A program made the position numbers and the translations under genes. From NCBI GenBank assembly GCA_032158125.1, contig JASKOT010000025.1, positions 124,001 to 188,000 of the forward strand: a stretch of DNA of 64,000 bases, written 5' to 3'. The DNA is from Papiliotrema nemorosa (Eukaryota > Basidiomycota > Tremellomycetes > Tremellales > Rhynchogastremaceae). The notes below the pieces were generated by a model, which was not told the DNA's origin, ran no database searches, and worked only from the letters and a program-made list of their open reading frames with translations. This document shows, piece by piece, positions 45,097-56,255 of the stretch. Within the stretch, counting starts at the first letter, position 1, and each line of letters opens with the position of its first letter.

Positions 45097-46472
45097 ATGT
45101 CTGCAATCGATTACTCTGCTCTGGGCTCCAAGATCAACGCTGAAGCCGCCTCATTTGTGGGCTTCCCTGATGATATAGACCCGAATCTTGAGCACTTGCG
45201 AAGTGCGGCCGACCTCTTGACTCGTGAGCCAATTCCTCGGAGGGAATTTACACTGATGGTGCCAGGGTGGCAAGGCTGGTGGCAAGGCGATCAGAGCGCC
45301 TCGTTCACGGTCAATCGCCAACATCTCGCTGCTCTCGAATACGCTGCGACTTTCTGCAAGAACGACGATGAGCTCTCTTCCTTGAAGCGTCCCCTCGGAC
45401 TGATAGTGTCGCAGATCCGAAAAGCGGGTCATGCTACCATGGGCAGCAACGAGACGAAGGAAAGCGGAGCCATTCTTACCGGATTGCCGGATGACCACCC
45501 AGGTATCCTGGCACTAACGAATCGCGTACACTGGCTGGAGGAGGAGAAAGAGCGGCAAGAGGAAAGCTCTGCCGAGATAAGGTTCGAGCTTTCGTCTTTC
45601 CGGGGAGCTAAGACGTGGTTGCAAGGTGAGAACGATTTCGTTTCACCTTGCTGATGTCTCCTAGTGGAAGGGCCTTCGATTGAGAGCGGACAGTACCAAG
45701 TCAGAAGGGATCGTACCGACCTGTTGTATTGCAGTGCCGCTCTCAAAATCTTCAAAGAGGTCGAAACGGCCTTGACAGCAGAGATCAAGTCTATGATGTA
45801 TCCATCGAAAGGCAAGGGCAAGAGCAGTGCGTCGCAGGCAACAGCATCCAGCGAGATAGCACTGACAGGTGACATTGCTAGCTTGCAGGCTCATCAAGGA
45901 GCTTTACAGCAGCTCATTGCGAGCTTCGCAACCCTGGAAGAGACTATCGCGACCTCGCCCGAAATCATCGACAACGAAGCGATCATCCGCGCCGGCGGTG
46001 GCGCCAAAATCAATGAAATGGAGAAGTATCTCAAATGCCTCAATTGCATTCAATCCACACAGGATTGGATCGAAAGTAAGTAACTCTCGTTCTCCCTCTG
46101 TATCTCCCAGACGGTCTTGTTCGAGTCATCTCTGACAGGTGCGCAGGCTATGCGTCTGATTTGTGTGCCGGAGACTTGTCCGAAGCATTCGAGAATGGGG
46201 ATTCGAGGCTCATAAAGGATTGTTCGGATCCGATACAGGATACGATCGATCTGGTATCAGCCCATCGAGAGATTTTGGAAAAGCATGACATTGCCGATAG
46301 TCGCGATTTACTGCTCCTGAATACACTGGTCAGCATGCGTCTGAATCAAGCAGCAGCGATTATAGTCGCCAAATCGACCTTGAAGCCAACAGAGCTCACG
46401 CATAACTTTCGACGAGGGAGGTCGACTTCCGAGGAGTCGGTGTTAGACACTGCCAAGAAGCCCAAGGTGTGA
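45097..46472 (+). CDS. Cluster family protein 3 (unknown function)
   Basis: Exons 45097-45625, 45665-46075, 46147-46472; 421 aa, both introns phase 1. No known domain. The first exon seems to combine modules A and B: DQSASFTVNRQHLAALEYAA, FCKNDDELSSLKRPLG, a charged helix (RVHWLEEEKERQEESSAEIR) and the module end FRGAKTWLQ. The second exon is module C: ALKIFKEVETALTAEIKSMM, then SKGKGKSSASQATASS and LTGDIASLQAHQGALQQLI, ending IQSTQDWIES. The third is module D: DLSEAFENGDSRLIKDCSDP and HREILEKHD. The GKGK/S/A block and TGD-x(3)-L-x-A run are shared with the gene at 46861. The end is basic (AKKPKV). Likely cytosolic or nuclear, helical. Confidence 0.75.
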
Positions 46473-46860
46473 GGAATGAGTTGCGTGGGGAGGAATGTCA
46501 GGATGATAGCATGCACCTTCGAAAATCAGAACATCATGCCTGCAATGATTTGAATATTGTCACCCAGGTGTATCTGTCCACAGCCACTCATAGGCGATAA
46601 CATGCCCTTCTTGATTTGCTGCTCCAATCTAGAAATGCTCCTTTGTCAGACCTCTGACGTGCAAGAAACTCGCAATCTGTGCTTCGTGAGCTCCGAGCGA
46701 GACAGAAGAAGCTGCCGAGAAAGGAGCGTTGTCCCGGTGCCCAGTGCGAACATGCAGTGGCGTACATATTCCAAATCTGCTGTACAGTAGCAGACTCAGT
46801 GCCGACCTCTGTCAGGCGATTCTTCTTCACGTCGTGCGTCCCATTTTTCCCGTCTCTATC
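46473..46860. other. Intergenic between cluster genes 3 and 4
   Basis: 388 bp between two plus-strand genes. Open frames exist here but lack support. The start at 46861 is preceded by a pyrimidine-rich stretch. Confidence 0.45.
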
Positions 46861-47794
46861 ATGGAATTCAATTTATCCCCGCAGGAGGTCGAAGATCTTC
46901 GCTCTACACTTACACGGCGGATTGCCAACGGCGCATCACTCAGCGATGCTGCTGAGCGGGCATTGGAGACGGCGAGGCATGAGTCGGCGATGAGCATAGT
47001 TGACAGTAAGACTACTTTGACCTGATATACAGGATCACTGAGCATTGCAGGATTGTCAAATGGTCTGAAAGACAACTCCCACTACATACCGCGATTTGAG
47101 CCATGTGAGCTCCCAGGTGTGAATGCCTTGGGAGGGATTTGCTGCACCGAGGAAGCTCACGAGCAGCATATGACGATGTTTCTCGATATTGCGAGATACC
47201 TGGGACACCAAGTATCGAGCAAGTCCAGCACAGGGAGAGAGGAGACAATCATTGGGGCCACTGCCCCTGTCGATGAGCCCGACGATGAGTTGGTGGCATC
47301 CGTGCTACGAGAGCGATGTGAAGCTCTCGAGCAGGAATGCATCTCCGGAAAGGGGAAGGGTGGAGGCTTCTTCAGAGACGAGGTGTCTGGCCTTGACACG
47401 CTGGAGAGTGTGGCATCCCTGCAGGCATCGATCGCCTGGTGGAAGCTCACGCGTCCACCGTCATGTCCCATATTGCCACTCCGCTGACAAGACAGGGAAC
47501 AGTGTAGCGGCTCGGCACGGAGATCTGGATCAGCAAGGTGCAGATCAAATGGAACCCATCCTTGCGCTTCTCATACAAAAATGGACTGATGCCGAGATTC
47601 TGTTGACAGCCGCCGGCACGGGCAAAGGCAAGGGTAAACTTTCAGGTGCAAATGCCATGGTCAGCCTGACCAAAACTGTGACGAGTATGGCAGGAGACAC
47701 TGGAGATCTGACTGCGTACAGAGATCGTCTGTTTACGCAAGTGACCATCCTCTCGCAGCAAAGTGACCCGAGGCCTGACGCATCATCCGCGTAG
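46861..47794 (+). CDS. Cluster family protein 4 (unknown function, shorter, lacks the last module)
   Basis: Exons 46861-47005, 47051-47452, 47496-47794; 281 aa, introns phase 1. Module A: MEFNLSPQEVEDLRSTLTRR and ALETARHESAMSI. Module B: ARYLGHQVSSKS, RCEALEQECISGKGKGGGFF, then LDTLESVASLQASIAWWK. Module C: LLIQKWTDAEILLTAAGTGK, GKGKLSGANAMVSLT, AGDTGDLTAYRDRLFTQV, then a stop after SDPRPDASSA. Compared with the other three genes, the end of C and all of D are missing, so it may be a C-terminally truncated copy. The second donor (GTCCAC) lies seven bases after the WWK codons and is weaker than average, as if the original site next to WWK had been lost. No known domain. Confidence 0.68.
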
Positions 47795-48265
47795 GTAGGA
47801 TATCCATGGGTGGCGAGGGGGACGTGAATCGCTGCAACGACTATATAGGGATTCTGAGGGACACACCATGCATAACAAAGAGCACCTTGCATCTCATCGT
47901 CTTATGCTCATGACACGACACCAATCGCATCCGTCTATCTGAAGCATGGTCACTATGCATGCACCGTGGTTGGGGGATAAGACGGAGGATGTACGGGTAA
48001 TCTTTTACCTCTTTGGGTAATTTTGCAATTTTCATCTCTCCCTCTCCTTGACCGTCAGCTTCCGAGAGTGCGCCGAATGCCACGAGGATTTGTTGACTGT
48101 TGGTTGGATTTTTATACCCATATCGTTTGCATCCATATACTCACTCGACGCCCACCGCGACACGTCTCCACTACCGGACCAAGTGAACAGGCAGGACAGG
48201 GTAGCCTTGACATTGCTATCCACCTGTTTGTCCACCAAGACGGTCTCGAACCGTCCCCTCGTCAA
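47795..48265. other. Intergenic: promoter of the Fhl1-like gene
   Basis: 471 bp with an AT-richer patch (47980-48040) and a pyrimidine tract ending in CTCTCCCTCTCC before 48050. The frame is open upstream of the chosen ATG at 48266 but has no supporting protein features. Confidence 0.45.
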
Positions 48266-51200
48266 ATGTCAATATCAGGACCATGGCATCCACCCGCTCC
48301 CTCGCTAGCGGCTCTGCCAGTCGATAACACAAAGACAGAGCCCAAACCTGCATACTACAAACTGCAATTCGGAGATGATTACACCGGATTCTCCTACTAT
48401 GTCAGGACGTTGGGTGTGGTGATCGGTCGTAATGTCGTAAGGAGCATCAGCGCTTCTTGGGATGTGGCTCATGTACAGGAGAAGAGCGTTCCCCCACCGG
48501 ACAGTACAGAGCAGAATGTACCTACACATCCGCCGCTGGAAGATGAGAAACCGGATATTTCACTAGGAATCGCAGGAATGGACGGATTGTTGAACATGGA
48601 CATCGACCTGGACCAGATTATGGGGGCTCTTCCTGAACTCGACACGAGTCATGTCGACATTCCTCTTGCCACCATGGAGGACAGAGCTCGGTCGACCCCT
48701 CCTATCGCTGTGCATGACATGGATGGTATCCAGTCGGATGGTATGGTCCACCAACCATCCTCGTCTGCCCCGCCTGAAATGTCCTTTTCGGTCAAGCTCG
48801 AGCCGGAATCCTACTTTGACCCTGCATACGCGCCTCCACCTCCCCCATCGCGCAAGTCTGGACCTGCCGAGCACGTTGATGTGGATCTCGGACCGCTCAA
48901 ATCAGTCTCGAGGAATCACGCAAAGATCGAGTTCAGGGATGACTTGGGACATTTCTGCTTGGAGATTACGGGGAGGAACGGCGCTTGGGTGGATGACCGA
49001 TACTATGTGAAAGGCTCCACTGTCCCTCTCAACCAAGGGTGAGTAGTTCTCTCATCTATCGCTGACCTCCAGATCGCAGATCCAAATCGCAACCCGAATC
49101 TTCTCCTTCATTCTCCCTCCTTCGGCTGATGCTTCCCCTTATTCGAACTATTCTCACGAAGACACCTCAAACCCCCTTGACGATGTCCCTTACCCCTACA
49201 ACCTCCCTCCCACTGAAGTCGGCTACGCAGAGTTTTATGGCGAGCCAGGTCCCGGACCCTCCAGCATCGCCAACATGGCCTCTCGTGTCCCTCAGCCTTT
49301 CAACGTATTCGCCGGGGGAGACGGACTGGCGATGGGTATCGAAGGCGTGGATGGGAAAGTCTGGGACGACGAATGGGACAACTCGGACGAGGACCTCGAA
49401 TCCGATGACAGTGATGAAGGGTCATACGATGAGGCGGGCGAGGCGATGGAAGAGGCTCCAACGCCGAGTGCATCGGCGATATTGCCCAAGGTGAAGATAC
49501 GGCTCAAGGCTGATCCGTCGCCGTCAGTAGAGGCAACGCCAGAGGTCGAACAGCCGGTGGTCAAACAGCCGGTGGTCAAGGAGGAAGAGAAAACTTCGCC
49601 GACGAAGAAGACTCAGGCTCAATCATCGACCGAGACAGACGAAGCAAAGGGTCAAAAGGCAGGCAAGGCACCCTCCAAGGCGAAGAAGAAGGTCAAGGAG
49701 GAGGCAGAGGCTACAGAGGGGGATGCTCAAGGCTCGAAAGCAGATGAGGCGGCCAAAGCACCACCGGCCAAGCCAAAGAAGAAGAAGGACAAGGATGGAG
49801 CAGAGAAACCGAAAAAAGAGCCCAAGAAGAAGAAGGCTGCCGCGGCAGCTGCTGCTGCTGCCGCTGCTGCCGATTCTCAGGCTACTCAGGCTTCGGCCCC
49901 ATCTGCACCTGTCGAAGTTGCTACGTTGGCTGCAATCATGGCAGACGAGCCTGTGCCTCCGCCAAAGCCCCAACCTCCCCAGCCATCCCCAAAGAAGCCA
50001 CCTCAGGTCAAGCCTGCTCCGCAGGCCGGCACGCCAGCGACGAAAGCCGCTGCACCCGGCATCGGCCCTGCGTCCACTCAAAACCCAAATTCGGCCAACG
50101 CCAAGCCGCATCCACCCCAAGTCCTCCCTCAACAACCCAGGCCGCAGCAATCTGGACAGCCACCATCCCAAAATCAAAACCGACCCCCTCCTCCACCTAA
50201 CACGCAGCAGAGACCCCTGGGTCAGCCACCATCCCAACCGCCGAATCCTGCGCAAGCGAAACCTCCGGTCAGACCGCCGCCTCCAAACCAAGCGAAACCT
50301 CCCGTCCAGGCCAAAGCACCTGCGGCCGGTCAGCCAGCCAATCCCGCCCAATCCGTCGCCCAGCAGGCAAAACCTCAAGCTCCCGCGGGACAAAAGCCAC
50401 AGGCCCAAGCTGGTACCGCTCCCGCTGGTACAGCCGGTGCAGCAGCTCGACCTACCGCTGCGGCTGTTCCTCCGCATGTCAAGGCGTCCCCAAACACATC
50501 GCCCGCCCCTTCGCCAGCTCGTCAGAACAGCACAAGCAGCGCGCCTCACGAACCGCCCAAACCATTTTTCCTCACCGAGCTGATCGAGACCCCCGGTCGG
50601 CCAGGTCACATTGTCGTCAATGTCCCGATCCCGCCCTCTGGAGCTGGACCTCGACCTCCCCCCGGACCGCTTATCGGATTGGATGGCCAGCCTTTCATCG
50701 GTCCACCTCCTCTCAAGCCCACTTCCACCTTTGCTACCATCATCCATCGTGCATTGCTGTATCTGCCCCGAGGTCGAGGTACGTTGGGAGAGGTGTGCAA
50801 CTGGGTCGCAGGAGAGTGGGAATGGTTCAGGTTGAACATTGACGCTGGGTGGCAGAACTCGATTCGGCATAATCTGTCCCTCAACAAGGCATTCCTCAAA
50901 GTGCCTAGAATTCCCGAGGACGACCCGGAATCCAAGGGTTCCGTTTGGATCATCGACCCAGAAGAAGGACCCCTGTTCGAGGAGAAACAACGTCGCGATG
51001 CGCAAAAGTCTGCCGGAAAGGAGAAGAATGCAGAGGTCAGGCGTGAACGTGAGCGGATCAAGGTGGAGGAAAAGGCAAGAAAGCAGCGAGACGGTATCTC
51101 TGAGAGCTCTCCTGCGCCGAATCACGCCAAACCGGTCTTGCCTCGACCGGCTCCTATCCCTCCTCGTCCAGTACAGCGAGCTCAAGCGCCGACCGCAGTT

Positions 51201-52445
51201 TCGGCCAATGCCAAGGGGCTGTTGCAACCCAAAGCTAAGATTTCCGTATCGATCCAAACGTTGACACCGGCACATCGAGCCAAATCAGTCATTGCCACGG
51301 CAGACGCCGCAGGAAATCCACTACCCTTTGCTTGCGACGGGACGACGTTGACACTGGACCAAGCGACATTCGGTCATCTCACTGCAGACATTATCGACAA
51401 GCTCACCCTTCTCGGCGCGGCAGGAGCTGTCGATGTGCTTTCCGCTTGGGTCATCAACAAAAATAAGAATCAAGCTGCACGAGCAGCGCAGCAAGCCGCT
51501 CAAGCTCAAGCCAGTTCGAAACCCACGGCGGCGAGTATCAAAGCTGGTCTCGCCGCTCGACCCAATGGAACAGCAGCGTCGACTTCACCTGGAACATCTA
51601 CCAAGCCTATCCCGGCGAAACCTGGTGTACCTGGCAAACCGGCTGCTGGGGCGCCAACCAAGACTTTTGGCCCGGCTCCACCGGGCGCCAGTCTGACCAA
51701 AGTCATCGGGATGATTGCGGAAGTCGCCAACGTCAAAGGAGACGTCAATACCGTCGGGCCGAATGCTGGAGCCTTGTTGAGGTATATCAGGGTGGTCGGT
51801 GTGGATATCGATCTGCGTGTTGCAGAGAGAATTTGGGCAACAGGTGTCGTTCCGCCTCTTCCGCCTAAGAAGGGTGCGCCAGTAGCTGGCAAACCTGCAA
51901 ATGGTACAGCTCCAGCCAAACCTGGAGTCGCAACTACAGGCGCAGCTGCTCGGCCGGCGGGTGCGGTTCCTGGGGTGGCTAAACCGGGTGTACCTGGAAC
52001 AGCAGGTGTTGCCAAGGTAGTCAACGGAGCCTCCGTGCCAGCAAAACTCACTACACCAGGAGCAGGGCCTGCTGGGGCAGTCAAGACGGGTCCAATTGCA
52101 CCTGCTCTGGCCAAACCGGCTTCGGTGCAGGCGACTTCGACTGGGGCGCCTGCACAGGCCCCTCCAAAACCTGCTGGCGCACCGGCCACCGCCCCTGGAG
52201 CACCCAGACCAACAGTGGTCCCTCCTTCGAGTGGCGTTTCAAGACCGGTGGGTTCGCAGCCCGCTTCGGGGCCAGTCGCGCTACCAAAGGTTGCCCCAAC
52301 TGCTGCGCCGGTAGCTGGGGTACAAAGACCGCCCATTCCGTCTGCACCCATGGTAAATGGCAATGGGCCGATCAAGAGGAAGCTGGAGGATGATTCGACC
52401 GGGGCAGAGGAGGCAAAGAAGCCGAAGATGGAGGCAGTGTCGTGA
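48266..52445 (+). CDS. FHL1: FHA plus forkhead transcription factor, Fhl1-like
   Basis: Exons 48266-49038 and 49073-52445 (34-nt intron), 1381 aa. The FHA domain is split by a disordered insertion: YVRTLGVVIGRNV at the start, then DVDLGPLKSVSRNHAKIEF, CLEITGRNGAWVDDRYY and IQIATRIFSFILPP, with the phospho-binding Arg, Ser and Asn in place. The forkhead domain is at about residues 790-890: TFATIIHRALLYLPRGRGTL, GEVCNWVAGEWEWFRLNIDA, WQNSIRHNLSLNKAFLKVPR. This pairing is typical of Fhl1, which in yeast regulates ribosomal-protein genes with Ifh1. The remainder is low complexity: acidic patches, Lys/Glu-rich repeats, poly-Ala (49848-49872) and long Pro/Ala/Gln stretches. A third, small folded region lies near LTADIIDKLTLLGAAGAVDV. 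Nuclear. Confidence 0.9.
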
Positions 52446-52676
52446 AGTGAGATGGAAGAGAGTTGAGCGAGGCGGACACGGTTGAGAGGATTTCGAGTAT
52501 GGTTAGAGACGATTCAGAGTGGGATCATTATCAGTTGTAGTCTAGTCAGCATACTGTTATTGCTTGTAACAGCCACTCATTCGCATTACTATACCCCATT
52601 TGCATACTCTTGATGTTGATGATTACTTGTTTGCTGTAGATACAGATGCTAGTTGCTCTTTGCAACCGAAAAAGGG

Positions 52677-54400
52677 TCATTTCGGATTCTCAGTGAGGGA
52701 TGCTCTGACTCTGCGTATACCTTCACCTGCGAGTCGTTGACCCTCATGGAAACCTATGTCCCGAGATACTTTTAGAGCAGTATCGAACTTCCTCGCTGAT
52801 TCCTCCTTATTCCCTTCGAGCTGGACATTAGTAAGTATACCTAGGGTACGAGGTGCAGTCTCACCTCTGCCAACATGCCGAGGTTGTATGAACCGACCGC
52901 TAAGGCTCTTCGACAGATGATGGTATTTCCGATCTCCCCACTTGACCCTGCGGCCTCTTGTACTGCTCCATCTGCAATTTGCAAGGCTCGGAGGGACCAT
53001 GATTTTGCAGCTTTGATAGCTTTAGGCGTGTGGGGATGTAAAGCATGCGAAGAGACAGTCGTCATGAGCTGGAATCAGCTTCTACCTACAAGTCGACATG
53101 GTCAACTCACCAAAGCTGCCTGACATCGATCTGGGATACTTGGAGTCTCCTTGGATCCAGGTGGAAGAAGAGTGGATATCGATTGAATCAGTAGGTTTCC
53201 TGCAATCCCATATTCCCCCTTTCTGCTGTACACCTCTGCCAGAGCTTCCATGGTCACTCCCAGCCCTCGCCTGTCCACCGATCCACCTGCCGATTCTACA
53301 CCGCCCTCGAGTGCACTTCCACTTGAGGCAGGCAAATCAACATCTCTACCCGCGATCACCCTCTTGCTCTCGTCCGTCGATCCTGGTGCAGCAGGCGCTA
53401 AACCAAGATGCAACATGGCTGTCAAAGCGTCCGAGAGATGTTTCTCCGCTGCGTCGAGATAAGATTTCGGTCCTGCTTCGTCGTCTACTGGATACACGTA
53501 GACTTTGGATCCTGTAGCAAGGATCAAAGCGAGTTGACCTAGTTTCTGAGAGAGAGCTATCGCTCGAATATGGTCTTCTTGCGTCAATGGCACGTTACCG
53601 GCCCAAGGGGCTGATACGCGTTGAGAAGGATCCGAAGACATGGGTGATGCTCCAAAGTGTTTGAGAGCGTCACGGAGGGTAGTGTACGCTTCGACCTTTT
53701 GGTTGAACTCTTCGAGCAGAGTGGCATAGGTGATGTATAATCCGGAGAGCTTGAGGAGAGGATCGGGGTCGAACTCGGAGGGTGGGAGGGCGAGCGCTGC
53801 GATTAGAGCTCTGATTGTCAGCCGTGATTCACATAGTAGGCATTTTCTGGCCAACTGTGCGTTCAAGCCGGGGGTGTCTTGGAAGATCTCTATACGCACT
53901 CTTTGAACAGCTTGTCGGCTCGATCAAACTCTTTCATGTTCTTCGCTCGGAGAGCTTTGCGCAGGGGTGTACGGACGCTCTCGGGCCATTTCGGGAGGGC
54001 GTAGTAAAACTCAAGCCTAATCATCAGCCAGACTTCTTTGCCTGGGTAGAGTTACCTACATTCCGTATATCGCAATGAGGAGAGCTACACTCGTCAGGCC
54101 AAAGAAAACATAGGCTACTCTGATTTGGAATCCCTTTTTTGAAGGTTGTTCCGGCGGAGGAAGAGGTGGAAGAGGTAGTCTTGGCCATTTGAACCTGGTC
54201 GAGGAGGGAGTTGACGATGAAGGTGAAGGTGTTTGTGGAGGTTGTCCTGGGTCGGGTGTCGTAGCGAAATATCGGACCTGCCCTCTTAATCGAGACTCGT
54301 AAGTGAGCCGAATCCTCGGGATACACCGAGCCCGCGAGGTAGATGCAAGAGATGGCCTCGTACTTCTCCCCAGGACGTTGCACGATTTTAGTCCAGGCAT
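52677..54400 (-). CDS. Mgr3-like TPR protein of the mitochondrial inner membrane
   Basis: Exon 1 is 54060-54400, exon 2 about 53900-54016, exon 3 ends at 53810 and continues to about 53130, then two or three more exons to 52677. The start at 54400 gives a presequence-like N-terminus (MPGLKSCNVLGRSTRPSLAS, many Arg, no acid, then VRYFATTP). An in-frame ATG at 54484 would put an acidic stretch in front. A Pro-rich linker leads to one transmembrane helix (VAYVFFGLTSVALLIAIYGM). Then FYYALPKWPESVRTPLRKAL, ALIAALALPPSEFDPDPLLK and helical TPR-like repeats (SYLDAAEKHLSDALTAMLHL, EALAEVYSRKGEYGIAGNLL, ALAVGSYNLGMLAEL). This matches Mgr3, an adaptor that helps the i-AAA protease Yme1 recruit substrates. 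Exact introns in the 3' half are unresolved. Confidence 0.78.
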
Positions 54401-54508
54401 AGTGAGTTGGATCCCAAGCGTCGATGGATCAGAGTCGAAATGAATCTTCAAGTCGACTTTCGAGTTGAGGTCAACTTTTGACATTCACCCTCTACCTCTA
54501 TCAACATT
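54401..54508. promoter_or_regulatory. Very short bidirectional promoter MGR3-like/GCN3
   Basis: Only 108 bp separate the two divergent start codons (24 bp if the MGR3-like protein starts at 54484). TCAAGTCGACTTTCGAGTTGAGGTCAACTT-type direct repeats of a TTGA/GTCAA core occur here. Confidence 0.5.
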
Positions 54509-55929
54509 ATGGCGATCACGCCCCTTCCTCCCCGACAGGAAGCAGCAGGACCATCTTCGAGGTACCGAGTATCCTCGATGAACTTTGATGTGATTGGAGC
54601 GTACAAGAGTGCATTGGAGGATGAGCAGGTGGGTTCCATTCACGTTGTCAGTTTGGATTGGCTTATGATAGGTCCCTCATCCCATAGCGGCCATTCTAGC
54701 CCTCGTGGAACTCATGGATGCCTCTACAGGTGAGTCACTTGAAGATACTGTAGCCAGGACGCTGATCGGAAGCAACGACCGTCTCGGGCTTGACCATGGA
54801 ATTGACAGCCGGAAGAAAGGTCTTGGTCGACAGTCAACCCAGTTTGGGCGTTCGAGCGGGATGTCAACTCTGGGAGAGGTTCATCTCACTCTCGCATGGT
54901 GGAGAGGTGCGTCATCTCAATTTCAATATCAGTGGAGACTCTAGCTGATGAGAAGGAATTCCCAGCGTACAAGAGGAGTTTGATCACCCAAGGTCGAGCT
55001 TTTTGCGCGATTACAGCTCCTCAATGTAGAGAAAAGATTGCTGCTCTCGCTGTGGACTTCTTGGTCGACGACTGTACGGTAAGTCTGGACCTTTCACCGT
55101 GATGCCATATTATGGACTGACGCGAAGGTCTTGACCCATAGTTACTCGAGAACGGTGATACAGACCATCCTGAGAGCGCACAAACAGCACAAAAGGATAA
55201 AAGTATACGTGACCGAAGCAAGGCCTCATTGTACTGGGTGAGTCTCTCTCTGTGCTCGTACTTTGAGCAGTGACGTTCATGAACCGACTGACCAAAACAG
55301 ACTGAGGACACATGCTGTGCTCACAGCCGCTGGAATCCCATGTACGGTCGTCCTTGACAGTGCCGTGGCGTATATTATGGACCGGGTAGATATGGTCCTC
55401 GTCGGAACAGAAGCCGTCGTCGAGTCAGGTGTAAGTCCAGCTCAGGCCCCTTTATGAGGATGTACTCACACTCCAGGGTCTGGTATCTTCAGTGGGGACG
55501 TACCAGACCGCTCTAGTCGCCAAACAAATGCAAAAACCCTTTTACGCACTAGCGGAATCATACAAATTCCTACGACATTACCCCCTCTCCCAAACCGACC
55601 TCCCATTACCCAAAATCAACGGTCAAGAAGCTCCTGTACCCCTCACTTTCCCCACTTCCATCACTCCCTTCCGACCCATTTTACAGTCTTCTCAAACGTT
55701 ATTGGGCTCCACCACAAATACAACTGGAGAAGACAATTCGCCAGTCGTACCTGGAACTCCGGAACCGAGCGGGAAGAGGATATTCGAAATGACCAAAGAG
55801 ATGGAAGATTTGAATCCTTTGGTGGATGTCACGACGCCCGATTTGATCGATTTCATCATTACGGATCTAGGGGCACCGCTGAGTCCTACGAGCGTCAGTC
55901 AGTATCTGGTCGCGCAGTTTTCGTCTTAG
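54509..55929 (+). CDS. GCN3: eIF2B alpha subunit
   Basis: Multi-exon; exon 1 runs from 54509 to about 54628, and the last exon from about 55480 to 55929. eIF2B is the guanine-nucleotide exchange factor for eIF2; the alpha subunit senses phosphorylated eIF2. Landmarks: MNFDVIGAYKSALEDEQ, VPHPIAAILALVELMDAST, LITQGRAFCAITAPQCREKI, VTEARPHCTG (read across an exon border at 55210), THAVLTAAGIPCTVVLDSAV, AYIMDRVDMVLVGTEAVVES, GLVSSVGTYQTALVAKQMQK, PFYALAESYKFLRHYPLSQT and LDVTTPDLIDFIITDLG-like end (DVTTPDLIDFIITDLGAPLS). A Pro/Ser/Thr-rich insertion (about 60 residues) sits before the last helices. The middle exons (54700-55100) are small and I did not fix all boundaries. Confidence 0.9.
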
Positions 55930-56255
55930 CCGGGGGGAAGGGGCTATTTCATGGTGTTGATGACTTCTGCGGAGGGACAACACATGTGAGGATACAAGAA
56001 GGGAGGCTGCCAAGGTGGTGTTGGGTACTGGGCCGGGTGAAAGCAGACCTGTTTTGGTACGACTTTAAGTACATGTTGACAGCCATGTATGCAAAATGCC
56101 AAAGTCATCACAGGAAAAGTACGACAGAGCACTATCCTATCAGATATACAACACCAATCTTCTAGCTTCCTACACTCGCATGACCTTGCCTCGTTTCTCG
56201 TCTTCCAGATACATCCTACATCATCAGCTCGTGTCCACTCTCCAACGTCATTCAC
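55930..56255. other. Convergent intergenic region
   Basis: 326 bp between the stops of GCN3 (plus) and the low-complexity gene (minus). No gene seen. Confidence 0.5.

Noticed and set aside
48225..48275. tRNA T-arm-like GGTTCGAGACC on the minus strand
   Set aside because: No acceptor, D or anticodon stem could be built around it; it overlaps the FHL1 start region.
49623..51275. 550-codon open frame antisense to FHL1
   Set aside because: It is the Arg/Leu/Gly-rich shadow of GC-rich Pro/Ala/Gln codons on the plus strand, with no domain and no splice support.
51506..52375. 289-codon antisense open frame rich in Gly/Ala/Pro
   Set aside because: Mirror of the Ala/Pro/Gly-rich tail of FHL1; low-complexity shadow.
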